Positions 19,548 to 29,288 of a stretch of DNA of 64,000 nt are shown one piece after another. Within the stretch, counting starts at the first letter, position 1. Each line of letters begins with the position of its first letter. This DNA is from Thalassospira profundimaris. Its GTDB lineage: Bacteria > Pseudomonadota > Alphaproteobacteria > Rhodospirillales > Thalassospiraceae. The notes beneath the pieces are model-generated. The model made no database searches and was not told the origin of the DNA. It saw nothing but the letters and a program-made list of their open reading frames with translations. Made by a program: the position numbers and the translations under genes. The stretch lies in NCBI RefSeq assembly GCF_003326675.1, contig NZ_JPWF01000004.1:62001-126000 (forward strand), in the 5' to 3' direction.

Positions 19548-20327
19548 ATGCTTGAAATCCGATCTGCACGAAAAACCTTCTATGCAGGACAGCCCGACGA
19601 AAAAGTCGCGCTTGATAATCTTGATCTGACTTTGCAAACCGGCGAGTTCGGCGTTGTCATCGGATCGAACGGGGCTGGTAAAAGCACCATGCTCAATGCC
19701 GTGTCGGGTGCGCTTTCCCTTGATAGTGGTGCGATCCTGATCAATGGCGATGACGTTACTGCCACCCCGGTTCACAAACGTGCAACCCGCATTGCCCGGG
19801 TATTTCAGGACCCGATGCTTGGCACCGCGGCCAGCATGACGGTTGCCGAAAACATGCTTCTTGCCGAATTGCGCAGCACGAAACGCACCCTTGCGCGTGG
19901 TTTGAATGCCCAACGCCTTGCCAATTACAAGGAACGGCTTTCGGTTCTTGGTCTTGGCCTTGAAAACCGCCTTGATACCAAGGTCGAGCTGTTGTCTGGC
20001 GGGCAGCGCCAGTCATTGTCGCTGATCATGGCGGTTGGCGGATCACCCGATTTGCTGTTGCTTGACGAACATACCGCGGCCCTTGATCCGCGCACGGCCG
20101 ACCTTGTGATGCAAGCAACCGTTCGCGCAGTCGATAGCCTGAAACTGACGACACTGATGGTCACCCACAACATGCAGCACGCTGTCGATTTCGGGCATCG
20201 CGTCATCATGCTTGATGCGGGCAAAGTCAAACTGCAGATCGGCGGCGAAGAAAAGGCCAATGTCACAGTGGCCAAACTGGTTGATCATTTCGCGGTCAAG
20301 ACCGACGCGATGATGTTGGGGGCCTAG
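19548..20327 (+). CDS. ABC transporter ATP-binding protein
   Basis: 259 residues from the ATG at 19548, which has GGAG 7 bases upstream; an in-frame ATG at 19527 lies inside the hairpin and has no ribosome site. Walker A is GSNGAGKST, the signature motif LSGGQRQ, Walker B LLLLDEHTAALD, and the switch histidine lies in MVTHNMQHAV. It powers the importer encoded with the flanking binding protein and permease and resembles the ATPases paired with LivH-type permeases. Confidence 0.93.
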   Translation: MLEIRSARKTFYAGQPDEKVALDNLDLTLQTGEFGVVIGSNGAGKSTMLNAVSGALSLDSGAILINGDDVTATPVHKRATRIARVFQDPMLGTAASMTVAENMLLAELRSTKRTLARGLNAQRLANYKERLSVLGLGLENRLDTKVELLSGGQRQSLSLIMAVGGSPDLLLLDEHTAALDPRTADLVMQATVRAVDSLKLTTLMVTHNMQHAVDFGHRVIMLDAGKVKLQIGGEEKANVTVAKLVDHFAVKTDAMMLGA

Positions 20328-20338
20328 GGCATAGAACC

Positions 20339-21271
20339 ATGATGGAATTTATCTCTTCGACCTTTACCAGCTATGTCGCGCTTGTCCCGGTCACGCTGTC
20401 GCAAAGCCTTATTCTGGCTTTTGTGGTTTTGGGCATCATGATCCCGTTCCGCACCCTGCATTTCCCGGACCTGACCAGTGAAGGCGCCTATCCGCTGGGC
20501 GGCTGCATTTGCGGCATTCTGATTGCAGCGGGTGTGAACCCGGCACTGGCAATCGTTGCGGCCCTTGCATGCGGTTTTATTGCCGGATGTTGCACGGCCT
20601 TCATTCATCTGCGGTTCCGCATTCATACCCTGCTTGCCGGTATCCTGATGATGACGATGCTTTACAGCATCAATCTGCGCATCATGGGCAAGTCGAACCT
20701 GTCGATCTTTGGATCGGACACGGTTTACAACTGGGCACCGTTTGTCACACCGGGCTTCCCGGTCAGCAAGATCATCATTGCCGGCATCATCGGTGCGGCG
20801 GTGTTCCTGATCCTGAACTGGTTCTTTAAAACTGAAAAAGGCACGGCACTGCGTGCGGTTGGCTCCAACCCGGCCATGGCCGAGGCACAGGGCATTTCGG
20901 TTTGGGTATCGACGATTGTCGGTGTCGGCCTTGCCAGTGCCTTTTCGGCGACCAGTGGCGCGCTTATGGTCCAGTCACAGGGCTTTGCCGATGTGAATAT
21001 GGGTCTGGGCATTCTGATCAACGGCCTTGCCGCATTGATGATCGGCGAAGCGGTCGTTGGCAAAAAGTCCGTATTCCGCCAGCTCCTTGCCCCGTTTGTC
21101 GGCGCAATCATCTATTATCAGCTCGTATCGCTGTGTCTGGCGGCCGGCATGCCGCCGCCCGATCTTAAACTGGCAACCGGCCTGTTTGTTCTTGCCATGC
21201 TGGCCCTGCCGACGCTTAAACGTCGGCGCGGTGCCGGTGGCGCACCGGCACATGAAAAGTTCCGCGAATGA
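20339..21271 (+). CDS. ABC transporter permease (LivH/BPD_transp_2 type)
   Basis: 310 residues with about eight or nine hydrophobic segments spread along the protein. The cytoplasmic coupling segment KTEKGTALRAVGSNPAMAEAQ followed by GISVWVSTIVGVGLASAFSA is typical of branched-chain/ribose-type permeases. It starts 11 bases after the ATPase gene and completes the operon, with a terminator at 21301. It forms the membrane channel, probably as a homodimer, since only one permease gene is present. Confidence 0.92.
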   Translation: MMEFISSTFTSYVALVPVTLSQSLILAFVVLGIMIPFRTLHFPDLTSEGAYPLGGCICGILIAAGVNPALAIVAALACGFIAGCCTAFIHLRFRIHTLLAGILMMTMLYSINLRIMGKSNLSIFGSDTVYNWAPFVTPGFPVSKIIIAGIIGAAVFLILNWFFKTEKGTALRAVGSNPAMAEAQGISVWVSTIVGVGLASAFSATSGALMVQSQGFADVNMGLGILINGLAALMIGEAVVGKKSVFRQLLAPFVGAIIYYQLVSLCLAAGMPPPDLKLATGLFVLAMLALPTLKRRRGAGGAPAHEKFRE

Positions 21272-21300
21272 CCTTGCGCGAACCATAAGAACCAAATGCA

Positions 21301-21338
21301 AAACGGCCGCCATTCCGATCAGAAAGGCGGCCGTTTCT
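21301..21338 (+). terminator. rho-independent terminator after ABC operon
   Basis: AAACGGCCGCC pairs perfectly with GGCGGCCGTTT across a 14-base loop and is followed by CTGTTT. It lies between the ABC permease stop and the convergent HupE gene. Confidence 0.7.
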
Positions 21339-21369
21339 GTTTGAAACACCTAGATGTTTTTTGCGGCTA

Positions 21370-21963
21370 TCAGGCCGCAAGCAGGAAAAGACCCGCAGCC
21401 GCAATTGCACCACCGCTGGCACGGACCGCCGTCGGGGCAATCTTTTCAGCCAGTGCCTTAACCGACAGACCAAGGCCAAGACCGATGGCATGAAGGGCCG
21501 CGGTTGCAACCGCAAAGCCGACGCCATATTCAATACCAACTGCGTTGACCGGCATTTCGGTGCCGTGGGCATGACCATGGAAGACCGCAAACACACCAAC
21601 CAGCGCCATCGCCGCAGCAGTTGGCATATGCTTGCCAAGGGCAATAACAGCACCCAGAACAATGACCGAGCCGACAATACCAATCTCGACGAATGGCAGG
21701 GCAACGCCCGTTGCACCAAGGATGCCGCCAACAACCATCATGCCAACAAAGGACAGCGGCAACAGCCAGACCGATTTGCCACCCTGCTGGGATGCCAGAA
21801 CGCCAACCGCAATCATGGCCAGCAAATGATCAAGACCACCAATCGGATGACCGAAACCGGCCATAAAACCCGATGCCGAACCAACGCCGGTATGGGCCAG
21901 TGCCGGGGTTGCTGCCAAAGTTGCCATGGCAAACGCCACAAATGATGAACGCCGCATTCTCAA
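21370..21963 (-). CDS. HupE/UreJ-family nickel/cobalt permease-like protein
   Basis: 197 residues with a signal peptide (SFVAFAMATLAATPALA then HTG) and six membrane segments. The family motifs GFGHPIGGLDHLLAMIAVG near the start and VFAVFHGHAHGTEMP in the middle supply the conserved His and Asp residues, and HAIGLGLG follows. It is a short, canonical HupE, unlike the longer protein at 17091. It lies downstream of the TonB receptor gene on the same strand, but a terminator separates them. No B12 riboswitch was seen in the 126 bases upstream. Confidence 0.9.
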   Translation of the reverse strand: MRMRRSSFVAFAMATLAATPALAHTGVGSASGFMAGFGHPIGGLDHLLAMIAVGVLASQQGGKSVWLLPLSFVGMMVVGGILGATGVALPFVEIGIVGSVIVLGAVIALGKHMPTAAAMALVGVFAVFHGHAHGTEMPVNAVGIEYGVGFAVATAALHAIGLGLGLSVKALAEKIAPTAVRASGGAIAAAGLFLLAA

Positions 21964-22044
21964 TTCTCCCCTAAGAAGCTGCTGTTAATGTATGAATAAT
22001 CCCAAAATCATCATACTCGCATCATGCTGCATTGCCAGATAAAA

Positions 22045-22071
22045 AAAGGGCGGGGAAATTTCCCGCCCTTT
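22045..22071. terminator. rho-independent terminator after TonB receptor gene
   Basis: AAAGGGCGGG and CCCGCCCTTT form a 10-base-pair stem; a run of A on the plus strand gives a T tract on the minus strand, the direction of the receptor gene ending at 22090. Confidence 0.8.
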
Positions 22072-22089
22072 GGTCTGCGTCTGGATGAC

Positions 22090-24504
22090 TTACCAGCTAT
22101 ATTTCAACGTCGCCAGAACCGTGCGGCCATCGCCGTAATAGCGGCTGCCAAATGTGTTTGATGACACATATTCGCGGTCCATCAGGTTGGTCGCATTGAC
22201 CGACAGGCTGACATCATCGGTCACCGCATAAATGATTGCCGCATCAAACAGCGCATAGCCACCAAGCGTTTCGGTGTTGCCGTCGTTACGCTGGCGTTCG
22301 CCGGTATAACGAACCCCGCCGCCCAGCGTCAGGTCCCCAAAGAAACCCTGCCCCGGAATGGTGTAATCAAGCCATGCCGATGCCTGGTGTTCGGGGATAT
22401 TGGCCGGACGGTTGCCGATATTGGCAACAGTGACGTCGTCTTTGATTTCCGCATCAAGATAGGTATAGGCAACCGTCATATTGGTGCGTTCATCAAGCGA
22501 CAGCTTGCCTTCCAGCTCAAGCCCGCGGGAATTGATTTCACCGATCTGCTTATAGGTGCTGGTGCTTGAATTCCACTGCGACACGTTTTCCTGTGTCAGG
22601 TCAAACAGCGCCGCAGTGAACAATGCGTCGATGGCTTCGGGCTGGTATTTGACGCCGATCTCGTACTGCGTCCCTTCTTGCGGTTTGACGCCTTCGGGGC
22701 GGGATGCAAGGCCGGAATAGACCGGCTGGAACGATTCAGAATAGTTGCCATAGACCGAAACTTCGTTGGTCGCCTTATAGGTCAGACCAAGGCGCGAGGT
22801 GAATTTGTGATCGTCGCGTTCGGCTGTGGTGCCGCTGCTGATCGTGTCGGTATCACTTTGAACATAATCAAAGCGCCCGCCGACCGTCGCAATCCAGTCA
22901 TCGGCAATGGTCAGCTGTTCCTGAATATAGGCACCATAGGTCGCTTGGGTGATTTCGGTATCAGACCCGCTGGTGAAATTGATGCAGGAAAGCCCGCAAT
23001 AGGACGGGTTATAGGGATCAATCGCGGTTGCCGTACCATCGCGGCGCAGTTCACGGTTCTGATCGCGGTTGAAATCGATCCCGAACAGGGTCTTGCTGTC
23101 GAACGTATCGTTGATCGCTGTGTCATATTGCAGCTGGTTGTCGATCCCGAAACGGTCCAGCTCGCCATAAATGGCAAAGGCATAACGATTGCCAAGCGGC
23201 GTGCTGTCATTGAGATAGACGGTCTCGTAGGTCAGATCGACATTGGTGTAACGCGCATTCTGACGGAATTCGAGTTTGTCCGTGATCTGATGGGACAGCG
23301 AATAGCCGATATTGGTTTCTTCGGTGTCGAAATTGTTGAAATCCGGCTCGCCAAAGAACGCATCGCGGCTGGTTTCAATGCCGGTGGGATATCCATATCC
23401 AAGGCCGCTATCGCGTTCACTATAGCTGGTCAGGATCGTCAGTTCGGTTCCCGCCTTCGGCTTATAGGTAAAGGCAGGGGCAACATAAATACGATCATCC
23501 TTGGAATAATCCTGGCTGCGTTCCGCATCCTGCCACAGACCGGTCAAACGATAGGACCAGTTGCTGTCTTCGGCGACCTTGCCGGTCACATCACCGCCAC
23601 CGCGCAGGTGGTTTTCGCCAAAGGTGGTAAAGACTTCGCCACTGGCCTCGTCTTCGGGGCGCTTGGTCGTCATATTGACCAGACCACCCGGACCATTCAG
23701 ACCAAACAGGCTTGATGTCGATCCCTTAAGAACATCGATCTGCTGCAAGCCATAGGGTTCGGGGCGGCTGTTGGTGAAGTTGTAAATCCTGATCGGAAGA
23801 CCATCGCGATAGCTGCTAAGTGATGTCTGACCAAAGCCGCGAATACGCACATAGTCATAACGATAGTCCGACCCGTATTCCGCGGCCTGAACACCGGCGG
23901 TATAGGACACCGCCTGCTGGATATCCTGAACGTTGCGGGTTTCCATTTCTTTCTGGGTCACGACGGAAACAGCAGATGAATCATCCAGAATTGGCGTGTC
24001 GGTTTTCGAAGCCGTCCGGCTGCGCGAAGCAACAAAGCTGTCGGTGATTGCGGCGTTGGGGCCGGCCATATCGGCACTATTGGCTTCGACCCGAACCGGA
24101 TCAAGGACCTCGCCCTGAACGGCATCGCCACTGACCACGGCTTCGATCACAACCGTGCCATCACCGGTTACGTCATAGCTAAGTCCGGTGCCACGCAGCA
24201 ATGCCGCAAGGGCCATATCGGCCCGCATCGTCCCGGAAACCGCACTGGCATCAACATCACGTGCAAGCGCGCCATCCACGGTGACCTGCAAGCCCGTCTG
24301 CACACCAAATTGCGCAAGCGCACTGGTCAGCGACTGGGCCGGGATATCAAACGCATATTGGCCATCAATCCCCTGTGCCGCGGTCTGCGCAACCGCCCCG
24401 GATGCGAACATGACCGGCGCAAGTGCGGTCGACATCATCAAGGCACTGGCTATTACTGCAACGCGACCACGATTTCGCAGTGCGTTGGCACCCCCGTTAT
24501 TCAT
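22090..24504 (-). CDS. TonB-dependent ferrisiderophore receptor with signalling domain (module 1)
   Basis: 804 residues. A long signal peptide is followed by the STN signalling domain (about 45-115, FDIPAQSLTSALAQFGVQTG), as in FecA/FpvA. A TonB-box-like DPVRVEA comes next, then the plug (about 170-280, VSVVTQKEMETRNVQDIQQA and GPGGLVNMTTKRP) and the 22-strand barrel ending in a C-terminal Trp (TLKYSW). It imports an Fe(III)-siderophore across the outer membrane and signals through the FecR and sigma-factor genes that precede it on the same strand. The ligand is unknown. Confidence 0.93.
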   Translation of the reverse strand: MNNGGANALRNRGRVAVIASALMMSTALAPVMFASGAVAQTAAQGIDGQYAFDIPAQSLTSALAQFGVQTGLQVTVDGALARDVDASAVSGTMRADMALAALLRGTGLSYDVTGDGTVVIEAVVSGDAVQGEVLDPVRVEANSADMAGPNAAITDSFVASRSRTASKTDTPILDDSSAVSVVTQKEMETRNVQDIQQAVSYTAGVQAAEYGSDYRYDYVRIRGFGQTSLSSYRDGLPIRIYNFTNSRPEPYGLQQIDVLKGSTSSLFGLNGPGGLVNMTTKRPEDEASGEVFTTFGENHLRGGGDVTGKVAEDSNWSYRLTGLWQDAERSQDYSKDDRIYVAPAFTYKPKAGTELTILTSYSERDSGLGYGYPTGIETSRDAFFGEPDFNNFDTEETNIGYSLSHQITDKLEFRQNARYTNVDLTYETVYLNDSTPLGNRYAFAIYGELDRFGIDNQLQYDTAINDTFDSKTLFGIDFNRDQNRELRRDGTATAIDPYNPSYCGLSCINFTSGSDTEITQATYGAYIQEQLTIADDWIATVGGRFDYVQSDTDTISSGTTAERDDHKFTSRLGLTYKATNEVSVYGNYSESFQPVYSGLASRPEGVKPQEGTQYEIGVKYQPEAIDALFTAALFDLTQENVSQWNSSTSTYKQIGEINSRGLELEGKLSLDERTNMTVAYTYLDAEIKDDVTVANIGNRPANIPEHQASAWLDYTIPGQGFFGDLTLGGGVRYTGERQRNDGNTETLGGYALFDAAIIYAVTDDVSLSVNATNLMDREYVSSNTFGSRYYGDGRTVLATLKYSW

Positions 24505-24545
24505 TCGTCTTTATCTCCGTTTCACGTCATATGCCTCAACCAGAA

Positions 24546-24566
24546 TGAGAATGCAAACGCTTCTCA
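24546..24566. promoter_or_regulatory. inverted repeat upstream of TonB receptor 1
   Basis: TGAGAA and TTCTCA are separated by 9 bases, 42 bases before the receptor start. The arms resemble halves of the classical Fur site (GAGAAT...ATTCTC), but the spacing is wider than normal, so Fur binding is only a possibility. Confidence 0.35.
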
Positions 24567-24710
24567 ATGGCGCATATGAAACAAAACGGATCCCGTTTCG
24601 GTTTTTTCAAAAAAAGTTTCGAAAAATCAGACGTTTTATGAAAATCGGCCGTTTTCTGCGTTTTCAGAACGCAAAAGGCCCAAGGGGAAAATCAGGGGTG
24701 AAATACCCGA

Positions 24711-25820
24711 TCAGGACGCCGATACCACCAGAATCCAAGGCGTAATTTCGCGCACGACCGCATTCTGGGCACGGGCAATACCGCGCAATGCCATCACCGG
24801 ATCATCAAGACGATAAACCCCGGTGACGGTTTCCTTTTCCAGTGCAGCGTCGGTAATCAGGATGGTTCCGCCATAATAGCGGCGCAGGCGATCAACGATC
24901 TCGCCCAGGGGCTGATCCTGTGCGATCAGCTGATTATTGCGCCATGGCGCAATCTGGCTGATCGGGGTGGTTGACCGGCGCACCACACCATCACGGGTTA
25001 CACTCGCCAACTGGCCGGGTTCAAGCAATTCGGAAACACTTGGAATATTGGCGGCATTATCCACCCGCACCAATCCATGTTCGACCCCGACGCTGGTTTG
25101 CCCCATGCCTTCGGACACATCAAATCCGGTGCCCAGTACCGTTACGGTGACGGTATCGGCACCAACCGTAAACGGTTGATCCGGGTTCGGGGTCACGTCA
25201 AAAAACGCCTCGCCGTCGAGCAGTTCGACAAACCGGGTCTTGCCATCATAGTGAACCTTGATCGCACTTTCCGGGGCCAGCATCACCGTGCTGTTATCGG
25301 CAAGAGTGATGGTCCGAATTTCGGCAGTTCTGGTATAATGATCGGCCTGCATTTCGGTCGCGATACGCGGCCCGATGATGGCCGCAACCAGTGATGCGGC
25401 AATTGCCACGCCGCCCAGTCCGATACCGCGCCAGGATGTATTGCCCCGCTTTTTAAACCGGCTTTGTGCCGAAATGATCTTGGCGGTTTCTTCGGCCTTG
25501 GCGGCGATGGCGTCTTCGCCTTCGGCTGTACGGACGTTAAACAGGTCTTGCTCGGACGCACGACGGGCATCAAGGAAACGCTGCCAATCGGGTTTGCCAT
25601 CCTGTGCAGTTTCATCGCCAAGCGGCGCAATCCCGGCCATCAGATCGGCGGTACGTTTGGTCGCATTCCAGGCCTCAAGATGCACGGGATCTTGCGCGCA
25701 CCAGACATCAAACCGTGCGCGCAAATCCCGGTCATCGGGTGCGTCGTGCAACGCGATGAACCAGTCGGTTGCCTCTTGGGCGGCCTTGGCTTGCACCGGA
25801 TTTGTCATACCTGTCATCAC
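24711..25820 (-). CDS. FecR-family anti-sigma/sigma regulator (module 1)
   Basis: 369 residues. The N-terminal DUF4880 region (about 10-65: ATDWFIALHDAPDDRDLRAR, WNATKRTADLM) binds the sigma factor in the cytoplasm. One membrane helix follows at about 130-150 (GGVAIAASLVAAIIG). The periplasmic FecR domain has RTITLADNSTVMLAPESAI and VRLLDGEAFFDV-like FVELLDGEAFFDV, and the C-terminal part carries the STN-contacting segment (NNQLIAQDQPLGEIVDRLRR). It passes the signal from the receptor to the sigma factor encoded just upstream. Confidence 0.92.
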   Translation of the reverse strand: MMTGMTNPVQAKAAQEATDWFIALHDAPDDRDLRARFDVWCAQDPVHLEAWNATKRTADLMAGIAPLGDETAQDGKPDWQRFLDARRASEQDLFNVRTAEGEDAIAAKAEETAKIISAQSRFKKRGNTSWRGIGLGGVAIAASLVAAIIGPRIATEMQADHYTRTAEIRTITLADNSTVMLAPESAIKVHYDGKTRFVELLDGEAFFDVTPNPDQPFTVGADTVTVTVLGTGFDVSEGMGQTSVGVEHGLVRVDNAANIPSVSELLEPGQLASVTRDGVVRRSTTPISQIAPWRNNQLIAQDQPLGEIVDRLRRYYGGTILITDAALEKETVTGVYRLDDPVMALRGIARAQNAVVREITPWILVVSAS

Positions 25821-25955
25821 GTTACTTTACCCCTGCGCACCCGAAACGGGCACGCGCGGGCAACATTTTGAAAAATCGTTGCCAATCAATGCCCAACAAG
25901 GCACCGGCACTGCGGACTTCTACACCAAAATATCTGGCAAGGTCATGCATTACCT

Positions 25956-26471
25956 TCATGGCCAGCCGCCAAGGCGTTCACGGCAATGATCAATACCATC
26001 CGCCACCAGCTTGTGCGCAAGCGGTACGGAAATATCGAGGAATTCGGCAATCTCGCGCAATTTCGCCCCGCCAAACCGGTGCATCTCGCAGGCAATCCGG
26101 GTGCGTTCAGGAAGCTCGCCCAGTGCCTTCATTAGCGTGGCATAATCGTCTTTATACAGAATGACGGTTTCGGGGTTCGGGGTTTCGTCGGCCGATATTT
26201 TGGCAACCACATCATAATCGGCCGCACTGGTCACCCGGTTTTCCTGCGCATCGCGGCGTTTGCTATCAAGGGCAAGATTGCGGACAATCCGGTAAAGGTA
26301 TCCTGTGGCATCTTCCAGAAACCGGCCCCTGGACGCCTCGTCAAAGCGCAGCCATGCTTCCTGCACCAGATCTTCGGCCTGCACACGATTGCCAATGATC
26401 GAGCTGGCATAGTTCACTAGGGCGCTGCGTTGGCGCATGAACAATGTCAAAGATGTTGAATTACCGGCCAA
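25956..26471 (-). CDS. FecI-type ECF sigma factor (module 1)
   Basis: 171 residues. Region 2 (about 15-80) shows NYASSIIGNRVQAEDLVQEA and TGYLYRIVRNLALDSKRR; region 4 (about 115-165) has LGELPERTRIACEMHRFGG and LREIAEFLDISVPLAHKLV. The start is read as a TTG at 26471, with AAGGA 8 bases upstream; the first in-frame ATG (26438) would cut into region 2. It should direct polymerase to the TonB receptor gene when FecR signals. A Fur-like site lies upstream at 26539-26553. Confidence 0.92.
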   Translation of the reverse strand: MAGNSTSLTLFMRQRSALVNYASSIIGNRVQAEDLVQEAWLRFDEASRGRFLEDATGYLYRIVRNLALDSKRRDAQENRVTSAADYDVVAKISADETPNPETVILYKDDYATLMKALGELPERTRIACEMHRFGGAKLREIAEFLDISVPLAHKLVADGIDHCRERLGGWP

Positions 26472-26538
26472 ACAGGCATTCCTTTATGCGCGGCCCCTTC
26501 AAGGCCCCGTTCCCCCATGGCCAGAGCCATATCGCAAG

Positions 26539-26553
26539 TGATACTGATTATCA
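26539..26553. promoter_or_regulatory. candidate Fur box upstream of sigma factor 1
   Basis: TGATACTGATTATCA is an inverted repeat with TGATA/TATCA arms, close to the alphaproteobacterial and classical Fur patterns. It stands 68 bases before the sigma factor start, where iron control is expected for FecI genes. Confidence 0.55.
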
Positions 26554-26683
26554 ATAACTTTCACCGGAAATAGCAGCCCGTAAACCGGCCCGATATGCCC
26601 GCACCTTAGGAAATTCGTTACCAACCCCTGATATTGTTGCGTGATATCAACAAGAAACACGCCGTATCCGGGGGAGTTCCACC

Positions 26684-27070
26684 ATGCAGAAAATCAGCCT
26701 TGTCATCCTTGTGACCGGTGTCGTTGCCGCCGGCATGTGGGGCATCAGCGATTATTTGTCGCGCAAGGGTGAAGCGCATGGAAATGTTGTGCGCGGTCAA
26801 TCCCTTGCCGAACAAACCTGTTTGCGCTGCCACGCCAAATTTGATGGCGATCCCCTGCCCGATCCGGCGATTACCGATGCCCCGTCCCTTGCCAGTTTCG
26901 GGCAACGCTGGCCGCTTGAAAATCTTGAAGAAGCCCTGGCCGAAGGCATCACTGTTTCCCATGACAGCATGACCATGCCGGAATTTTCCTTTACCCCGGA
27001 AAGCATCGCCGATCTTCTGACCTATATGGAAAGCCTGACACAGGAAGCGAAAGCCAAATCCGGCAAATAA
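26684..27070 (+). CDS. small membrane-anchored or exported cytochrome c
   Basis: 128 residues. An N-terminal hydrophobic segment (VILVTGVVAAGMWGISDYL) serves as signal peptide or anchor. One haem-binding CLRCH motif lies near residue 46, with Met in SMTMPEF about 45 residues later as the probable sixth ligand. This fits a class I mono-haem cytochrome c carrying electrons in the periplasm. No oxidoreductase partner is adjacent. A GGGGGAG site precedes the ATG. Confidence 0.85.
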   Translation: MQKISLVILVTGVVAAGMWGISDYLSRKGEAHGNVVRGQSLAEQTCLRCHAKFDGDPLPDPAITDAPSLASFGQRWPLENLEEALAEGITVSHDSMTMPEFSFTPESIADLLTYMESLTQEAKAKSGK

Positions 27071-27187
27071 AGCATGTTGCCTTAAATCTGATCCACTTCT
27101 CCGGGGGAAAATTACATCCCCCTACTTATCATTATCGATCAAACCGCCATATGACTCAGATAGTTATTCTGTTTCGGGCATATATCG

Positions 27188-27973
27188 ATGATCGCAAATG
27201 GCAGATTTTCGGGGCTTCTGATCGCGATAGCGATGCTGTTCGCGCCTGCTTTGGTGCGCGCTGATCATGTGCTTGTGATTACCACCAACATCTATCCGCC
27301 ATATGTTCACGAAGATGTCGATCACAGTTTCCTGCCTGCCCTGTTTTTCGAAATCGGCAAAATCATGGGGATTAGCTTCGATATCAGAATCCAGCCATGG
27401 AAACGCGGCGAACAGTCGGTAAGCGATCTCGAAGCATGGGGAACTTTTCCCTATACCCGGAATAATGAACGGAAAATCACATACAGCTTCTCCGATCCCC
27501 TGTATTTCTCGGATTCCAGATTTTTTGCCTATCGCAATCCATCCAAAACCCCGCATGTCCAGCCCCCCGAAACCTATGAAGAATTGACAGACCTTCGCCG
27601 CTGGAGCATCGGCGGCATTCAGGGCTATTATTATGAACCCCTGTTTGCCGAAACCGGGATCGAAGCCGACTATGCGCTAAGCGAAAAGCAGAATTTCGAA
27701 CGTCTGCAACTGGGTCGCATTGATCTTTTTCCGGCGGCCACCACGGTTGGCTGGTATCTGGTCCGTGAACTGTTCCCACCAGAAATTGCTGCCAATTTCT
27801 ACACCCTTGACCCACCGCTGAGTGCACGGGGGGCGTTGCATTTGATGACGTCAAAGGACTATCCCGACAACGACATCCTGCTGGCAAAGTTCAATGCCGC
27901 CCTTGCCGAAATTCGTCAAAACGGCATCTATACCCAGCTGGTCGATAAGTTCGGTCTGGTCATGCATTACTGA
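27188..27973 (+). CDS. periplasmic solute-binding protein (SBP_bac_3-like)
   Basis: 261 residues with a Sec signal peptide (GLLIAIAMLFAPALVRA). The mature part has the type II periplasmic binding fold of the polar amino acid family: TTNIYPPYVHE, PWKRGEQSVSDLEAWGTFPY, ITYSFSDPLYFSDSRFF and LVDKFGLVMHY at the end. No ABC permease or ATPase gene is nearby, so it may be an orphan sensor or binding protein. The gene precedes the GAF-LytTR regulator on the same strand and could feed it information, which is conjecture. Confidence 0.8.
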   Translation: MIANGRFSGLLIAIAMLFAPALVRADHVLVITTNIYPPYVHEDVDHSFLPALFFEIGKIMGISFDIRIQPWKRGEQSVSDLEAWGTFPYTRNNERKITYSFSDPLYFSDSRFFAYRNPSKTPHVQPPETYEELTDLRRWSIGGIQGYYYEPLFAETGIEADYALSEKQNFERLQLGRIDLFPAATTVGWYLVRELFPPEIAANFYTLDPPLSARGALHLMTSKDYPDNDILLAKFNAALAEIRQNGIYTQLVDKFGLVMHY

Positions 27974-28102
27974 CCGCACGCTCTGTTGTTGCGAATCACT
28001 CGTAAACATGCAACCTTCGCACGAACAGGCCAGTTGACGCGTATTCAGCAGGCCCGAAGTGATAATAAATGAACAAAATTCAGGTTGCAGGAACACACGA
28101 GT

Positions 28103-29092
28103 ATGCTTTTGGACGAGCCACTTACTGGCGCGCCGGATGTTGCGTGCCCGCCCTTTGAAATTCTGGATCCCCTGATCGGGCGCGATTTCCCCGATAGCAT
28201 GACTGCCAAAAACAACTGGCTTTTTCATGCTGCACAGATGCTGCTTTCAAAGCCCTGCGACGAGGCGATTTCCGCTATTCTGGCCTTTACCGGCGCTGGC
28301 GCCTGTGCGGATCGCGCCTGGATGTTTGAATATGATGACACGGGGCTTCTGTTTCGCAACACCCATGAATGGAGCCACGAAAACGTCACATCCCATGTCG
28401 GGGACCTGCAAGATACCGCAGTGACAATGATTGCCTGGCTGCACCGTCATCTTGCGGGCGGATCGGCTGTCATGATCAATGATGTTGCAGCCCTTCCCCA
28501 TGCGGCCCGTGATCTTCAGGCCGAAATGCTGCGTCAGAATGACAAAAGCGTTCTGTCAGTTCCGATCTTTTATCGCGGGACGCTTCGCGCCTGCATCGGG
28601 TTTGATGCCACATCCCGTCATATCCGTTGGGGATCAGACATCGTCGCATCGCTGGCACAATGCGGAGCATTGATTGCAACGGCCCGCTATGAACGGGTTT
28701 TGGCCCCCTTGCCGGGCGGGAAACAAAATCCCAAAGCACCGCTTCCGTCCGAACCGCTGATCCATTTGCGCAGTCACGGGCTGGTACGCGGCGTGACCAG
28801 CGCGGAAATTTCCGCACTGCATTCATCCCATGATTACACCACCGTCTATCTTGATGATGGCAGCCAGATCACCGATCTCCGTCCGCTATCGGTCTGGAGT
28901 GGTCTTTTGCCCGCCAAACATTTCCTGCGCATTCACCGGACAAGCGTGATCAATCTTTTGCATGTGCGCCATCTTGACCGGCACGCCGGTTCCAGCGGCC
29001 AGCGATGGGAAGTTCTTTTGCGCGGAACGGACAAACCCTGGACGGTTTCGCGCCCCTATCGTCAGGATTTGCGCTATCGACTTGGCGTATGA
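28103..29092 (+). CDS. GAF-LytTR transcriptional regulator
   Basis: About 329 residues from the ATG at 28103 (CAGGAA upstream); the frame opens at a TTG at 28085. A GAF-like sensor domain occupies roughly residues 45-205 (KPCDEAISAILAFTGAGACA, VLSVPIFYRGTLRACIGFDA), followed by a LytTR DNA-binding domain at about 235-328 (HSSHDYTTVYLDDGSQI, FLRIHRTSVINLLHVRHLDR). A one-component design with GAF fused to LytTR replaces the usual receiver domain. The gene immediately precedes the autotransporter gene, a possible target. The GAF ligand is unknown. Confidence 0.85.
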   Translation: MLLDEPLTGAPDVACPPFEILDPLIGRDFPDSMTAKNNWLFHAAQMLLSKPCDEAISAILAFTGAGACADRAWMFEYDDTGLLFRNTHEWSHENVTSHVGDLQDTAVTMIAWLHRHLAGGSAVMINDVAALPHAARDLQAEMLRQNDKSVLSVPIFYRGTLRACIGFDATSRHIRWGSDIVASLAQCGALIATARYERVLAPLPGGKQNPKAPLPSEPLIHLRSHGLVRGVTSAEISALHSSHDYTTVYLDDGSQITDLRPLSVWSGLLPAKHFLRIHRTSVINLLHVRHLDRHAGSSGQRWEVLLRGTDKPWTVSRPYRQDLRYRLGV

Positions 29093-29288
29093 GTCGCCTG
29101 CGCAGCCTCCAGACTTCCGCCTAACACCCCGAAAACACGCCATTTTCCACATATGGCACTGTATTTCATGTCGCTTCGTCGAACATACATGTCAAGTATT
29201 CCGTTTCCGATTGCACCGCGCATCGCCACACCCTAAAGGCGAATAAAGGAAGGCGGGCAATACCTTAAAAACAAGATGTCCGCCCAGG

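Noticed and set aside
21964-22089. Possible cobalamin riboswitch upstream of the short HupE gene
   Set aside because: The region is too short, is mostly occupied by the receptor gene terminator, and shows no B12-box-like GCCACTG element.
22678-23715. Plus-strand open frame of 345 codons
   Set aside because: Antisense to the TonB receptor gene, whose domain order is complete. The frame has low-complexity Ile/Gly/Arg content and no ribosome site.
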